64,000 nucleotides of DNA from Bacillus sp. DNRA2 (GTDB taxonomy: Bacteria; Bacillota; Bacilli; Bacillales; Cytobacillaceae): contig NZ_JABAIT010000005.1 in assembly GCF_012843265.1 (NCBI RefSeq), positions 1 to 64,000 on the forward strand, given 5' to 3'. This document shows positions 42,618-52,460 of this stretch, piece by piece. Below the pieces are notes generated by a model. The model was not told the DNA's origin, did not search any database, and saw only the letters and a program-made list of their open reading frames with translations. Position numbers and translations under genes: made by a program. The first letter of the stretch is position 1; the number at the start of each line of letters is the position of its first letter.

Positions 42618-44765
42618 TTACAGTTCTTTTAAGTGGAAAATGCGGCGCTCATCGAGATATGCTTCAAAGCCTGGTGGAATAACAAACGTTGTCGCAGGAG
42701 ATTCCAAAATAGAGAATGCGCCAATCTTATTGCCTGGCATTAATTTTTCCATCTCCCAAATATTCGCCTTAATATATTCACCATTCCAATAAACTTTGCG
42801 TTGACCTAGGAAGGCATCACCAGAAGGTTTTTCACCAACTAACGGCTCCTTCGGAATACGAGGCTTGGCAACCTCCACAATGCCACGGATAATTGCTCCG
42901 GTAATGCTGTAACCAAGCTCTGGAGATTTTGCCGCTTTAGCGTAAACTCTTGTATATGTTTCTTCAAATGCTTCGACAAGAGCTTCCCAATCACTAACAC
43001 TCTTTAACGATTTGATCGGCGCTTCAATTTCAAGATCATTTAACTGACCCTGGTATTGCATCCGGAAATAAAGTCGGAAATCAACATCCTTGCGATCAAA
43101 TTTATTCTTTTCAAATTCAGCTGCAACTTTTTCCATTAATTCATCCCAAGCATCTTGAAGCTCACGACCGCTCTTTAGCTTGATATCATCTCCTGCTTTA
43201 TCATCAACGTTAATATCGAGCGTTTTATCATAACGGTATTCAAAATCAGCTGCACCACAGCCAAATGCTGAGAAGCCTGCTGCCCACGCTGGGACCATGA
43301 CATCTTCAAACCCTAATCCTTTAGTGTAGCCCGCAGTATGAAGAGGTCCACCGCCACCGTAAGAGAAGCATACATATTGTGAAGGAGAGTACCCTTTACC
43401 TAAAATCATTGATTCTAGGTAATTTCGAAGTTGAGCTTCTAGTAAATCGATTACCCCATACGCAGCATCCTCAACACTTAAACCTAGCGGCTCAGCAATT
43501 TGTGTTTTCACTGCTTCATATGCGCGTTTTGGATCAAGCTTAACCTCACCACCAAGGAAATTATCTGGATTGATTAACCCGAGAACAACGTGGCAGTCCG
43601 ATACAGTTACAGTTGTGATTCCACCCTCAGGGTAACAAACTCCTACTCGTGAACCAGCACTATCAGGTCCGAGTGTTAGAGATTTAAAGTTAGGGTCGAT
43701 TCGCACGTAACTTCCCGCCCCTGCTCCAACAGTATCCATTGCAACCAGCGGTAAGGATAAAACCAATCTAGCCATATCTGGACTGGAGTTAATGCTCAAG
43801 TCCCCTTGAGTAATCAAGGCCATATCAAAACTTGTTCCACCAATGTCAGAGCAGGCAATATTTGGAATTCCAAGTGCTTCACCTAAATATTTCGCTCCGA
43901 CAACTCCGCCAATAGGTCCAGAAACTAGTGTTCTCGCAAGCTCATTCGCCTGAGTACTAATCGTTCCTCCGTGACTCGCCATTACGCGAAGATCAAAGGT
44001 TGAACCGTGGTCTTGAAGCATATCATTGATTTTAGTTAGTGTTTCACGAGATGGATCCGCTGCATATGCTTCAATAATGGTTGTGTTCGTACGATGTGAC
44101 TCTTTACGTACTGGATAATAATCAACAGAGGCAAAAATCGGGACCTCTTTTCCAGCTTTTTTCAAAGTTTCTTTAGCAATATCTCTAATTTTTCGCTCAT
44201 GAGCTGGATATTTATAAGAATGAAGTAAGCTAATAACAATCGCTTCGACATCCTGATCTAATAACTCTTGTACTGCTCCTTCAACTTCATGTTCATAAAG
44301 CGGGATAACAACATTGCCAAAAATGTCGACCCGTTCGGTCACTCCTTTGGTTAATTCCCGAGGAACTAAAGGTGGATCGTAACGATGTGTATTCAAATGT
44401 AGACGGTCAGAGTAGGAGTAGCCAAGATAAGCTTGAATGGCACGACCCATGCGATGAAAATCTTCCATCCCTTTATTTACGATTAAGCCTACTCTACGTC
44501 CATTTCTGGATACAAGACGGTTTAACATGGCTGTTCCTGAATATACCCCTGCCAATAGCTTTGGAAATTCTGCCTCTACAGTAGTATCCCAGTAGGTCAA
44601 AGCATCGCGTGCAGAGTTTAAAAGTCCGATAGATTCATCCTCTGGAGTAGATTGTGCTTTCCCAACAACGAAGTCCCCATTATCATCGATGATGAACGTA
44701 TCTGTCATCGTTCCTCCAGCGTCAATTGCTAGAATTTGAGCTTTCCTAGTTGAAGTGTTTTCCAT
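42618..44765 (-). CDS. acxA: Acetone carboxylase beta subunit (HyuA family)
   Basis: A 715-residue hydantoinase A-like ATPase subunit. The phosphate loop AIDAGGTMTDTFIIDD is at the N-terminus, a second ATP motif ACSDIGGTSFDMALI is near residue 302, and GGGGPLHTAGYT is near 468. It phosphorylates acetone and bicarbonate before carboxylation. First gene of the operon. AAGGGGAG precedes the ATG, and a sigma-54 promoter stands about 60 nt upstream. Confidence 0.93.
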   Translation of the reverse strand: MENTSTRKAQILAIDAGGTMTDTFIIDDNGDFVVGKAQSTPEDESIGLLNSARDALTYWDTTVEAEFPKLLAGVYSGTAMLNRLVSRNGRRVGLIVNKGMEDFHRMGRAIQAYLGYSYSDRLHLNTHRYDPPLVPRELTKGVTERVDIFGNVVIPLYEHEVEGAVQELLDQDVEAIVISLLHSYKYPAHERKIRDIAKETLKKAGKEVPIFASVDYYPVRKESHRTNTTIIEAYAADPSRETLTKINDMLQDHGSTFDLRVMASHGGTISTQANELARTLVSGPIGGVVGAKYLGEALGIPNIACSDIGGTSFDMALITQGDLSINSSPDMARLVLSLPLVAMDTVGAGAGSYVRIDPNFKSLTLGPDSAGSRVGVCYPEGGITTVTVSDCHVVLGLINPDNFLGGEVKLDPKRAYEAVKTQIAEPLGLSVEDAAYGVIDLLEAQLRNYLESMILGKGYSPSQYVCFSYGGGGPLHTAGYTKGLGFEDVMVPAWAAGFSAFGCGAADFEYRYDKTLDINVDDKAGDDIKLKSGRELQDAWDELMEKVAAEFEKNKFDRKDVDFRLYFRMQYQGQLNDLEIEAPIKSLKSVSDWEALVEAFEETYTRVYAKAAKSPELGYSITGAIIRGIVEVAKPRIPKEPLVGEKPSGDAFLGQRKVYWNGEYIKANIWEMEKLMPGNKIGAFSILESPATTFVIPPGFEAYLDERRIFHLKEL

Positions 44766-44821
44766 CGTTTTCTCCCCTTTCTTACCTTTGCAACCATTTT
44801 GGTTTATCCATTAAACTATAT

Positions 44822-44837
44822 TGCAAGTAGTGTGCCA
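44822..44837 (-). promoter_or_regulatory. Sigma-54 (SigL) promoter of acxABC
   Basis: TGGCAC-ACTAC-TTGCA on the minus strand has the -24 GG and -12 GC with exact spacing and full consensus. The predicted start is near 44811. It demands an enhancer-binding activator, and one is encoded divergently. Confidence 0.93.
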
Positions 44838-44890
44838 AACTGATTAAGTTTGATTTAATAAGGTTTTTAAAGCTCCTTTTAGAATAAAAG

Positions 44891-44936
44891 TGTAGCGATT
44901 CGCAACAGCTGTAGCGCTTCATTTGTAGCGTCTACA
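44891..44936. promoter_or_regulatory. Candidate enhancer sites for the activator
   Basis: TGTAGCG occurs three times (44891, 44910, 44924). The first forms TGTAGCG-ATT-CGCAACA, a near palindrome, and the third TGTAG-CGT-CTACA, a perfect one. They lie 55-100 bp upstream of the sigma-54 promoter, the usual place for activator binding. Confidence 0.6.
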
Positions 44937-45030
44937 GTTGGATGGGAGGATAGTCCGATACACAATAACCACATTGACTGATAAAATATTCTTAAAATTC
45001 AATATTTTTTCAATTTGTAGGGGGAAAATG

Positions 45031-47022
45031 ATGAACAATCCATATATTTCAATCTTTTCAACCCGGGACTTACCAGAAAAAACAAAGGAATTAACTCAAT
45101 TGTGGGAAAAATTTATATCAAAATCGTGGAGCACATTTGAAATTGAAAAAATAAGAAACAATGTATTTGATTCGTGGAAGCGCTGTCAGGAAATTGGCGT
45201 CGATCCCCGCCAACAACAGGCCAGTACCGCTTTATCAGATGATGAGCTAAAACAGTTTTGGCAAAATGCTGAGCTTTTTCAGATTGCCAAGCCCATTATC
45301 GATGATTATTTTAAAAAAATGACTGGGACTGGCTATTTAATCACATTAGCCGACAATGATGGCCATATTGTTTATGTTAAAGGTGAAACCTCTCTAATGC
45401 GTGCGGCTGAAAAAATGAATTTTGCCCAAGGTGTGGATTGGAGCGAAGCTGGTGCTGGCACGAATGCAATTGGGACAAGCATTACTACAAAATCTCCTAT
45501 TCAAATACTGTCAGCAGAGCATTTTTGCGAGGGGTGCCACCCATGGACCTGTTCATCGGCGCCCATCATCCATCCTTTTACTAACGAAGTTCTTGGAGCC
45601 ATTGACTTCACCGGTTTTTGGGGTAATGCCCAGCCACACACCTTAGGGTTAGCCGTCTCATTGGCCCAAGTAATCGAACAACAGCTATCCAAACAATATT
45701 TCAAAATTTATCAGAAACTAACAGAATCCTATTTTCATGGAATTAGTAAATGGAAAAGTGAGTACGTTCTTATCATTAACGATTCATTAATGGTCGCTAA
45801 AAGTAGTATGAAACTACAAGAAAAATTAAACCTGCCTCAAGGGTCAAATTTACAGGACTCACCGAACATCTATCACACTATTTATCATCACATGATGAAA
45901 ATTGAACATACAAATCCAATTATGCCAGAAAATGTATTTATTGATGATTTTCAATTAATAAAAATAAAACCGATATATTATCAAGAAAGGTTAGCAGGCT
46001 ATCGAATAGTTTTTAAAGAGAAACCTCAATCCATCATCAAACAAATACACAAGATACCAGACAATAGTCCTTGGGATGAAGTGATTGGAACATCGAAATT
46101 ATTCCTAGCAGCCATACATAAGTGTCAAAAAGCTGCGGTATCAGCCGTTCCAATCCTATTATTAGGAGAAAGCGGTACTGGTAAGGAGAGAATTGCCCAA
46201 TGTATTCACCAATCTAGCCAACGAACAAACCAGCCGTTTATAGCGATTAATTGTGGGGCAATCCAAAAAGAATTGATTGCAAGTGAGCTGTTTGGCTATG
46301 AGAAAGGTTCTTTTACTGGTGCCTTAAAGGAGGGCAAACAGGGGAAATTTGAAGAAGCCAACGGAGGAACCTTGTTTTTGGATGAAATCGGTGAAATGCC
46401 ACTTGATTTACAAGTTCATTTACTACGCGTCTTACAGGAAAAAGAAATCACAAGAGTTGGTTCATCCAAACGAATTCCAGTAAATGTTCGAATTGTTGCG
46501 GCAACAAACAAAAATTTATTTGAGCTTAGTAAAAACGGTCTGTTTCGTGAGGACCTGTTATTCCGATTGAATGTCGTCAGCGTCAATATTCCCCCACTTC
46601 GCGAACGCGAAAATGACCTAACATTAGTCACCGAATACTTTTTGAAGATTTTTTCAGTAAGGTATAACAAGGAAATTGCTGAACTTGATAAAGAGGTAGT
46701 CGACTTCTTATCACACTACCACTGGCCAGGAAATATTCGTGAGCTGCAAAATGTTCTTGAGCATGCAGTATTGTTTTGTGAAAATGGAGTAATTGAAATG
46801 ACTGACCTTCCGAGTTACCTGCTAGAAGGTCAGAAAATCTCTAGCAATGCCCCCGAACTATCCATGCTAGATCATGAAGAGCGAAAAGTATTGGTTAAGT
46901 TATTAGAGGAAACGAGCTGGAATTTATCAGCGGTTGCAAAAAGATTAAATATCGCCCGTTCAACTCTATATCGCAAACTTAGAAAATATCAAATTAAAGA
47001 TTCAATTAGAGGATTGGTTTAG
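45031..47022 (+). CDS. Sigma-54-dependent activator, AcoR/AcxR type
   Basis: A 663-residue enhancer-binding protein. The N-terminal GAF-type sensor (about 60-210) includes HFCEGCHPWTCSSAP, seen in AcoR-like proteins. The AAA+ domain (about 350-580) has Walker A GESGTGKE, the sigma-54 contact loop GSFTGA (a variant of GAFTGA) and Walker B GGTLFLDEIGEMP. A Fis-type helix-turn-helix ends it (VAKRLNIARSTLYRKLRKY). GGGGG lies 7 nt before this ATG. The ATG 3 nt earlier is also possible. Divergent from acxABC, it very likely senses acetone or a product. Confidence 0.94.
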   Translation: MNNPYISIFSTRDLPEKTKELTQLWEKFISKSWSTFEIEKIRNNVFDSWKRCQEIGVDPRQQQASTALSDDELKQFWQNAELFQIAKPIIDDYFKKMTGTGYLITLADNDGHIVYVKGETSLMRAAEKMNFAQGVDWSEAGAGTNAIGTSITTKSPIQILSAEHFCEGCHPWTCSSAPIIHPFTNEVLGAIDFTGFWGNAQPHTLGLAVSLAQVIEQQLSKQYFKIYQKLTESYFHGISKWKSEYVLIINDSLMVAKSSMKLQEKLNLPQGSNLQDSPNIYHTIYHHMMKIEHTNPIMPENVFIDDFQLIKIKPIYYQERLAGYRIVFKEKPQSIIKQIHKIPDNSPWDEVIGTSKLFLAAIHKCQKAAVSAVPILLLGESGTGKERIAQCIHQSSQRTNQPFIAINCGAIQKELIASELFGYEKGSFTGALKEGKQGKFEEANGGTLFLDEIGEMPLDLQVHLLRVLQEKEITRVGSSKRIPVNVRIVAATNKNLFELSKNGLFREDLLFRLNVVSVNIPPLRERENDLTLVTEYFLKIFSVRYNKEIAELDKEVVDFLSHYHWPGNIRELQNVLEHAVLFCENGVIEMTDLPSYLLEGQKISSNAPELSMLDHEERKVLVKLLEETSWNLSAVAKRLNIARSTLYRKLRKYQIKDSIRGLV

Positions 47023-47088
47023 GAAACGAAATGGCAAATAAATTTATATTTTGGCAAATAAGTCTCATTTTTGAAAAATAACAAAACA

Positions 47089-47125
47089 AAAAGGTAAGCA
47101 TCCGCTTTTGGCATGCTTACCTTTT
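47089..47125. terminator. Bidirectional terminator
   Basis: AAAAGGTAAGCAT pairs perfectly with ATGCTTACCTTTT across an 11-nt loop between the convergent activator and YpuA-like genes. Confidence 0.9.
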
Positions 47126-47132
47126 ATCACTT

Positions 47133-48053
47133 TTAAGAAAATAAATTTTTTATGCTGTTAATCAATTCTTTAAAGAAATCTGCTACTTTTTGTAAGAAAC
47201 CTGGATCCCCAATTGTTTCTTCGATTCGCTTTTGGATATCTTGAGACAGGCTTTCAAGTTGTGATTTTACATTATCAAAGTTAATGTTTAAACCGCGCAT
47301 CTTTTCAAAAAGGTCAATCAACAGCTGCCGATGCTCAGCACTTAACTCAATCCCTAACTGTTTTAATTTATCATCGATAATTTGGGCAACCTCTTCTTTT
47401 GTAGCTGGATTTTGTTTCGCAATTTCTTGTTTGATTTCTGCTAATAGTTCGCTGACTTTATCTTGATCCAAGCCTTCTTGTTTTGCCAATTCAGTTGCTA
47501 GGTTTAATTCTTGATTTGCCACTTCAGTCCGCTCTAAATCAAGGCCAGCTCCTTCACCAGCATCGTACGCCTTGTAAATACCCACTAACGCAGAATGACC
47601 TGTTACCTTAACAGGTGAAGCAACTTCAACAACAGCATCCTCAATCCCAGCTGTTAATAATGCATTGGCGTACATTTCATCAGTAACTTCAGTAATGTTT
47701 TCAGGTGTAACCTGCTTTATGACTAAGCCTTCTCCTGCATCTTTTCGTGTGATTTTTGCGGAAGAATACATATTGGAACGACGGTCACCTTTTATGTATT
47801 TTACTAGATCATCACCTGTAACTGTAATTTCTGTTACCTTGCTTGTATCCTTTACACCAAGCAATGAGCGAACTTCTTCCTTTTGGGCAGCGCTTAGCGC
47901 CTCTCCATATACAATAATTGGTAATCCATATTTCTCATTAATAACTTCATCATCATTGTTGTTACTATCAGCCGCGAAGTGAGCTGTACCAATATTTAAA
48001 GCAACTAATAACACAGCTGACAATGCAATCCATTTGAATACTCGCTTTAACAT
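47133..48053 (-). CDS. DUF1002 family secreted protein (YpuA-like)
   Basis: A 306-residue protein with an N-terminal signal peptide (about 1-27, cleavage near AHFA). The body matches the DUF1002/YpuA family (KYGLPIIVYGEALSAAQKEE, then MYANALLTAGIEDAVVEVAS), with a helical C-terminal half (about 180-306) ending KKVADFF-like repeats. Function in the family is not established. A cell-surface role has been suggested. Single gene. Confidence 0.85.
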   Translation of the reverse strand: MLKRVFKWIALSAVLLVALNIGTAHFAADSNNNDDEVINEKYGLPIIVYGEALSAAQKEEVRSLLGVKDTSKVTEITVTGDDLVKYIKGDRRSNMYSSAKITRKDAGEGLVIKQVTPENITEVTDEMYANALLTAGIEDAVVEVASPVKVTGHSALVGIYKAYDAGEGAGLDLERTEVANQELNLATELAKQEGLDQDKVSELLAEIKQEIAKQNPATKEEVAQIIDDKLKQLGIELSAEHRQLLIDLFEKMRGLNINFDNVKSQLESLSQDIQKRIEETIGDPGFLQKVADFFKELINSIKNLFS

Positions 48054-48164
48054 TCAATAATTCTCCTTTACTGTTGGCTATACTTTTCGATAATAGCATA
48101 TTCTATTGTTAATTTGCTCAAACATTCCTAAATTACTTGAACAAACTAAGAAATATAAGAACAC

Positions 48165-48258
48165 GGCTGTGTGAAACATAAATTTTGATTTCCGCTTCAG
48201 GCACTTCGCTTTCCGCTACAATCAACTATTAAAGATCAACATGAACATTAACACAGCC
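48165..48258. repeat. Internally deleted copy of a Bacillus intergenic repeat
   Basis: Ends are inverted: GGCTGTGT (48165-48172) and ACACAGCC (48251-48258). Inside is TTGATTTCCGCTTCAGGCAC followed by TTCGCTTTCCGC and CAATCAAC. I recognise this as the outer parts of a roughly 200-bp repeat widespread in Bacillus genomes, missing its GC-rich middle. Confidence 0.75.
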
Positions 48259-48269
48259 AATAACAAAAA

Positions 48270-48292
48270 AACAGACCCGGTAAGAGTCTGTT
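48270..48292 (-). terminator. Terminator of the cold shock gene
   Basis: AACAGAC/GTCTGTT stem followed by seven T residues on the minus strand. Confidence 0.85.
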
Positions 48293-48309
48293 TTGGGTTA
48301 TAGGTTTAA

Positions 48310-48510
48310 TTAGTTTTTACGAACGTTAGCTGCTTGAGGTCCGCGAGCGCCTTGCTCTACGTCAAAAGTAACTGTTTGACCTTCTTCAAGTGTTTTGAAG
48401 CCATCGCCTTGGATTGCTGAGAAATGTACGAATACATCGTCTCCGCCTTCGCGCTCGATGAAGCCGAATCCTTTTTCTGCGTTAAACCATTTTACTTTAC
48501 CTGTTTCCAT
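48310..48510 (-). CDS. Cold shock protein, CspA/CspB family
   Basis: A 66-residue OB-fold RNA chaperone. RNP1 is KGFGFIE and RNP2 is DVFVHFSAI. Length and the N-terminal [12 protein letters not shown] are standard. A strong site, AGGAGG, lies 7 nt before the ATG. The upstream 150 nt probably form a long cold-responsive leader, but I could not identify a cold box. Which Csp paralog it is remains open. Confidence 0.95.
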   Translation of the reverse strand: METGKVKWFNAEKGFGFIEREGGDDVFVHFSAIQGDGFKTLEEGQTVTFDVEQGARGPQAANVRKN

Positions 48511-48737
48511 GTATGTTGCCTCCTAGTGTGTTAATCCACACATTGTATTACTATTCTTGCACTTTATTGATTTCCAGGCGAAAACTTGTGTTCTTCCCTA
48601 CAATAAGGACAAAAATAATTCTATTTAAGTATATCAGCATGAGACGAAATAATCAAGTTCGTACAATTTTGTCATTTTCATGACTAAAAGGATTTCTGCA
48701 TTTCAATTAAGCTCCAATAATCGTGTTAAATCACCAA

Positions 48738-49544
48738 CTAAATGATATTCTTTCCATAGAAAATTTCGTCCATTTCCCAATGGAGTTTTTCGGTGATTTC
48801 CTTTGTCTCTTCTAAGGACAGACTTTCCTTTGTAAACCCAAATAAATAATTATTGAGGTCAAATTCGCGCAGTTTACATTTTGTATGAAAGATGTTTTCC
48901 TGATAAACATTCACATCAATCATATGATATAAGGCCTTAATTTCTTCTGGAATATAATTCTGAATTGAACTTATGTCATGATCGATAAACAGCTTATGAC
49001 CACTAACATCCCGAGTGAAGCCCCGAACACGGTAATCAATGGTCATGATATCGGTGTCAAAAGAATGAATTAGATAATTCAGCGCCTTAAGAGGAGATAT
49101 CTCGCCACAAGTAGACACGTCTATATCGGCGCGGAATGTGCTAATCCCATCATCAGGATGTGATTCTGGATATGTATGTACGGTAATATGACTTTTGTCG
49201 AGAGACATCGTGACCGCTTCAGGCAATGGTCCTGGCGATTCTGAAAATGATCCCTTTGGGACTTCAACAACAGGTCCCTCCGAAACTAAAAAGGTCACAC
49301 TCGCTCCTTGTGGCACGTAATCCTGCTTTGCAATGTTTAATACATGGGCACCAATGATATCGGCAACATTTGATAAAATACTCGTCAAACGATCTGCATT
49401 ATATTGCGCATCAATGTAATGAAAATACGCTTCGCGCTCTTCTTTAGTCATCGTATAGCAAATATCATACATATTAAAGCTTAACGTTTTAGTTAAATTG
49501 TTAAACCCATGTAATTCAATCCTTTGCTCTGGTGTAACCGACAT
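48738..49544 (-). CDS. speD: S-adenosylmethionine decarboxylase, E. coli type
   Basis: A 268-residue pyruvoyl enzyme that makes the aminopropyl donor for spermidine. The proenzyme cleavage site is [19 protein letters not shown], and the acid/base cysteine is in [20 protein letters not shown]. It aligns closely with the 264-residue E. coli form, whereas B. subtilis uses a form about half as long. The ATG at 49544 has AAGGGGAG 7 nt upstream, and an extended reading from 49586 lacks one. No spermidine synthase gene is adjacent. Confidence 0.93.
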   Translation of the reverse strand: MSVTPEQRIELHGFNNLTKTLSFNMYDICYTMTKEEREAYFHYIDAQYNADRLTSILSNVADIIGAHVLNIAKQDYVPQGASVTFLVSEGPVVEVPKGSFSESPGPLPEAVTMSLDKSHITVHTYPESHPDDGISTFRADIDVSTCGEISPLKALNYLIHSFDTDIMTIDYRVRGFTRDVSGHKLFIDHDISSIQNYIPEEIKALYHMIDVNVYQENIFHTKCKLREFDLNNYLFGFTKESLSLEETKEITEKLHWEMDEIFYGKNII

Positions 49545-49637
49545 GGTGCAGCTCCCCTTAAGCTTTATTTCCAATTTGCAAAGCAAATTGCTTACATGGA
49601 TTTATTGTTTCCCATTTTTAGATAAATATTTTTACAA

Positions 49638-51317
49638 TTACTTTCGTGATCGATAAATTAAAAATAGTAAGAATAAAAACATAAGTCCGCCCACGCCAAG
49701 GCCCATGTCAACAATAGGAAGCTTAGTTAGCACCCAGGAATGCTGACCTGCTATAGAAGCACCCAGGATTAATCCAAGCATGATAATACTAAAAGACAAG
49801 AGCCCGAGACTGTATGAGATGCGATTGGACATATTATTTAGCTTTGTTAACAAGAGCTCGAGTTCAGGTATTGATAATTCCTGTCTCATTTTTCCATTTC
49901 GAAACAGCATCGTTAATTCTTTCAAACCCTTTGGCAGTTCCACTAGCAATTCGCCAGCATTAACGAGTTGGTTCCAGAAATCACCTGCTACTTTTTTGGG
50001 ATAGAACCGTTCCATCAACAATCGCTTACCAAATGGTTCGGCAATCTTCAAAATACTGATTTCTGGATCGAGTTTAACGACGATTCCTTCCATTGTTAAC
50101 AGTGTTTTGCCGAGCAAGGTTAGATCTGAAGGGATACGAATACTATGACGATAAGCGACTAAAAACAAATCATTCACAACTTGACCAAGACTCGTTTGAC
50201 TTAACGCAACATTGTAATATTGTTCATTAAGCTTTTCTACATCGCTTCTTAATTCTGGCAGATTGATATCATCTGGTACAATCCCCATATGGGTGATTGA
50301 TTTTATCACATCGTCTGTCCTTTGCCGCATCAATGCAATGACTAAAGACGCCATATTATACTTCATATCTGGTGTGAGCTTTCCAACCATTCCAAAATCC
50401 AAATAAATAATCGAATCATCAGGTAAAGCAAGAATATTACCTGGATGTGGATCTCCGTGGAAATACCCCTCAATTAAAATTTGATGAAGAATCGAATCGA
50501 CAATTCGTTTTGCAAGGGCTGTTGGGCTATTACCTTTTTCCTTAAGCTTTTCTAATTCATTAACCTTTGTCCCTTCAACGAATTCCATCGTTAACACTTT
50601 TTTCGTTGAAAAATCCCAATATACTTTCGGAATAAGAACCTTTGAATCCTTTTCGAATTGTTTAGCAATCCGTTCCGCATTTCTTCCTTCAATCGTATAA
50701 TCAATTTCCTCAAGTAATGAGCGCGAAAATTCATCAACAATATCACGAATCTGATAATGGGCAGCCCATGCCAAACGTTGTTCAGCAAGAAGGGCGATAT
50801 CATGAAGAATTTCCAAATCTGTTTCAATCAACCTTTGCATATTAGGTCGCTGAATTTTCACAGCAACTCGTTCCCCAGTTTTCAAAACAGCGAAATGAAC
50901 CTGGCCAATCGATGCTGCAGCAAGTGGGACTTGACTAAACTCTTGAAACACATCATCGAGCGGATGTCCCAGCTCCTCTTCAATAATTTCTACAACTTTT
51001 TCATAATCAAAATGTGGTGCATCATCCTGTAATTTCTCAAGTTCTTCAATAATTTCCACTGGCAGTAAATCATATCGAGTACTTGCCACCTGTCCTATTT
51101 TTACGAAGGTTGGACCCAATTCCTGAAGAAAAAGCCGGATCCGCTCACCCATCGATTTACTATGTGATTCTGTTTTCACTTCAACAAATAATCTTTTGGG
51201 TAATGATAAAATCTCAATTAGACCTAAATCTTTAATGATATAACCAAAGCCATAACGAATAAACGCATAAACAATTTCGCGATATCTTTGCATATGGCGG
51301 ATTCTTTTTCTAAACAA
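49638..51317 (-). CDS. AarF/UbiB family atypical kinase
   Basis: A roughly 559-residue membrane-bound protein-kinase-like ATPase. Visible motifs are the KxGQ-type FVKIGQVASTRYDLLP, the alanine-rich loop PLAAASIGQVHFA, the lysine VAVKIQRP, HGDPHPGNI and the metal-binding YLDFGMVGKL. Two membrane helices end the protein. The family supports quinone or isoprenoid lipid metabolism. The start is probably TTG at 51317, with AGGTGG 5-6 nt upstream. GTG at 51326 is the other choice. Confidence 0.9.
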   Translation of the reverse strand: MFRKRIRHMQRYREIVYAFIRYGFGYIIKDLGLIEILSLPKRLFVEVKTESHSKSMGERIRLFLQELGPTFVKIGQVASTRYDLLPVEIIEELEKLQDDAPHFDYEKVVEIIEEELGHPLDDVFQEFSQVPLAAASIGQVHFAVLKTGERVAVKIQRPNMQRLIETDLEILHDIALLAEQRLAWAAHYQIRDIVDEFSRSLLEEIDYTIEGRNAERIAKQFEKDSKVLIPKVYWDFSTKKVLTMEFVEGTKVNELEKLKEKGNSPTALAKRIVDSILHQILIEGYFHGDPHPGNILALPDDSIIYLDFGMVGKLTPDMKYNMASLVIALMRQRTDDVIKSITHMGIVPDDINLPELRSDVEKLNEQYYNVALSQTSLGQVVNDLFLVAYRHSIRIPSDLTLLGKTLLTMEGIVVKLDPEISILKIAEPFGKRLLMERFYPKKVAGDFWNQLVNAGELLVELPKGLKELTMLFRNGKMRQELSIPELELLLTKLNNMSNRISYSLGLLSFSIIMLGLILGASIAGQHSWVLTKLPIVDMGLGVGGLMFLFLLFLIYRSRK

Positions 51318-51466
51318 CCAAACCACCTCATGAACTACGCGGCATATGTATATATATTAATAATTATAATGCAAAGCAATAAAAAAAGACATTTTGGTGA
51401 GAGGATATTCTGTTTGTTATAATGAATAATTAATGAAGATCATTTAATGGTGGAGGAAAGCGATTT

Positions 51467-52096
51467 ATGGCGGCAAAAAAATACTATGTTGTTTGGAAAG
51501 GTCGGAAAACGGGAATTTTCACGAGCTGGGCGGAATGCGAGGAGCAAACGAAAGGCTTCCAGGGGGCTAGCTTCAAATCGTTTCCAACATTACAAGAAGC
51601 AGAACAAGCTTTTAAAAACGGGAAAGCCGTTCGATCACCGGTCACTAATTCACGTACAAAAAAGACAGTTACCAGCGTGAACGAAACTGTCGAAATCAAC
51701 GAAAATAGCTTGTCTGTTGATGCAGCCTGCAGTGGAAATCCAGGAATGATGGAATATCAAGGTGTTTCAACAAAAACAGGGCAGCTAATTTTTCATTTTG
51801 GTCCCATTCTTGGCACGAACAATATTGGCGAATTTTTGGCAATTGTTCACGCCTTATCTTTATTAAAAAAGAAAGGACTCAATACAGATATCTATTCAGA
51901 TTCCGTCACAGCCATTTCTTGGGTTCGCAATAAAAAGGCGAACACAAGTCTTGTCCGCAATGCTAAGACCGAACAAGTTTGGGATATGCTTGAACGTGCT
52001 GAAAAATGGTTAAGAGAAAACCAATACTCTAATAAAGTAATCAAATGGGATACAAATAAACATGGTGAAATCAAGGCAGATTTTGGGCGAAAATAA
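51467..52096 (+). CDS. Ribonuclease H with an N-terminal viroplasmin domain
   Basis: A 209-residue protein. The first 50 residues (KYYVVWKGRKTGIFTSWAEC) form the caulimovirus-VI/viroplasmin-type domain that binds RNA/DNA hybrids. The RNase H domain follows, with Asp in SVDAACSGNPG, Glu in NNIGEFLAIVHAL, Asp in IYSDSVTAISWV and a final Asp in EIKADFGRK, so the catalytic set is complete. It removes RNA from hybrids. GGAGG is 10 nt before the ATG. Confidence 0.9.
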   Translation: MAAKKYYVVWKGRKTGIFTSWAECEEQTKGFQGASFKSFPTLQEAEQAFKNGKAVRSPVTNSRTKKTVTSVNETVEINENSLSVDAACSGNPGMMEYQGVSTKTGQLIFHFGPILGTNNIGEFLAIVHALSLLKKKGLNTDIYSDSVTAISWVRNKKANTSLVRNAKTEQVWDMLERAEKWLRENQYSNKVIKWDTNKHGEIKADFGRK

Positions 52097-52199
52097 TCCT
52101 TTCGATCCAGTTCTAATTCCACCTAAAAACTTATATTTTTAAATGAAGGCAGCATCAAAAAAAGGATGCAGCTTATTCTAAAATATAGGTGGGACCAAC

Positions 52200-52421
52200 A
52201 TGTATGCTGTGCATTATTTTGAAGGAAAAACGAATTTATTAAGTCAGCTCCTTAACAATGTTCCAGCAGTTGGTGAATCGCTAAAAATCAAGGGGCGCAA
52301 AGCGACTGTATTAAGTATCACCGCAGTCGAGGAAAATAAACTGCATGTCTATGTTGCATTAGAGGCTGTTAAAAAAACCAGCAAATTTGTTGTCGATCAA
52401 TCAAAAAAGAAACGTCGCTAA
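52200..52421 (+). CDS. Small basic hypothetical protein (73 aa)
   Basis: A 73-residue protein. It begins MYAVHYFEGKTNLLSQLLNN, followed by a small beta-rich core (GESLKIKGRKATVLSITAVE) and a basic tail KKKRR. AGGTGGG lies 8 nt before the ATG, and a terminator follows the stop closely. It is 103 nt behind the RNase H gene on the same strand and may share a promoter region. The family is not recognised. A nucleic-acid role is only suggested by the charge. Confidence 0.7.
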   Translation: MYAVHYFEGKTNLLSQLLNNVPAVGESLKIKGRKATVLSITAVEENKLHVYVALEAVKKTSKFVVDQSKKKRR

Positions 52422-52426
52422 CTGTT

Positions 52427-52444
52427 GTCCCTTTTAGAAGGGAC
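52427..52444 (+). terminator. Terminator of the 73-aa gene
   Basis: GTCCCTT/AAGGGAC stem followed by TTTTTTC on the plus strand. Confidence 0.85.
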
Positions 52445-52460
52445 TTTTTTCATTTTCTTG

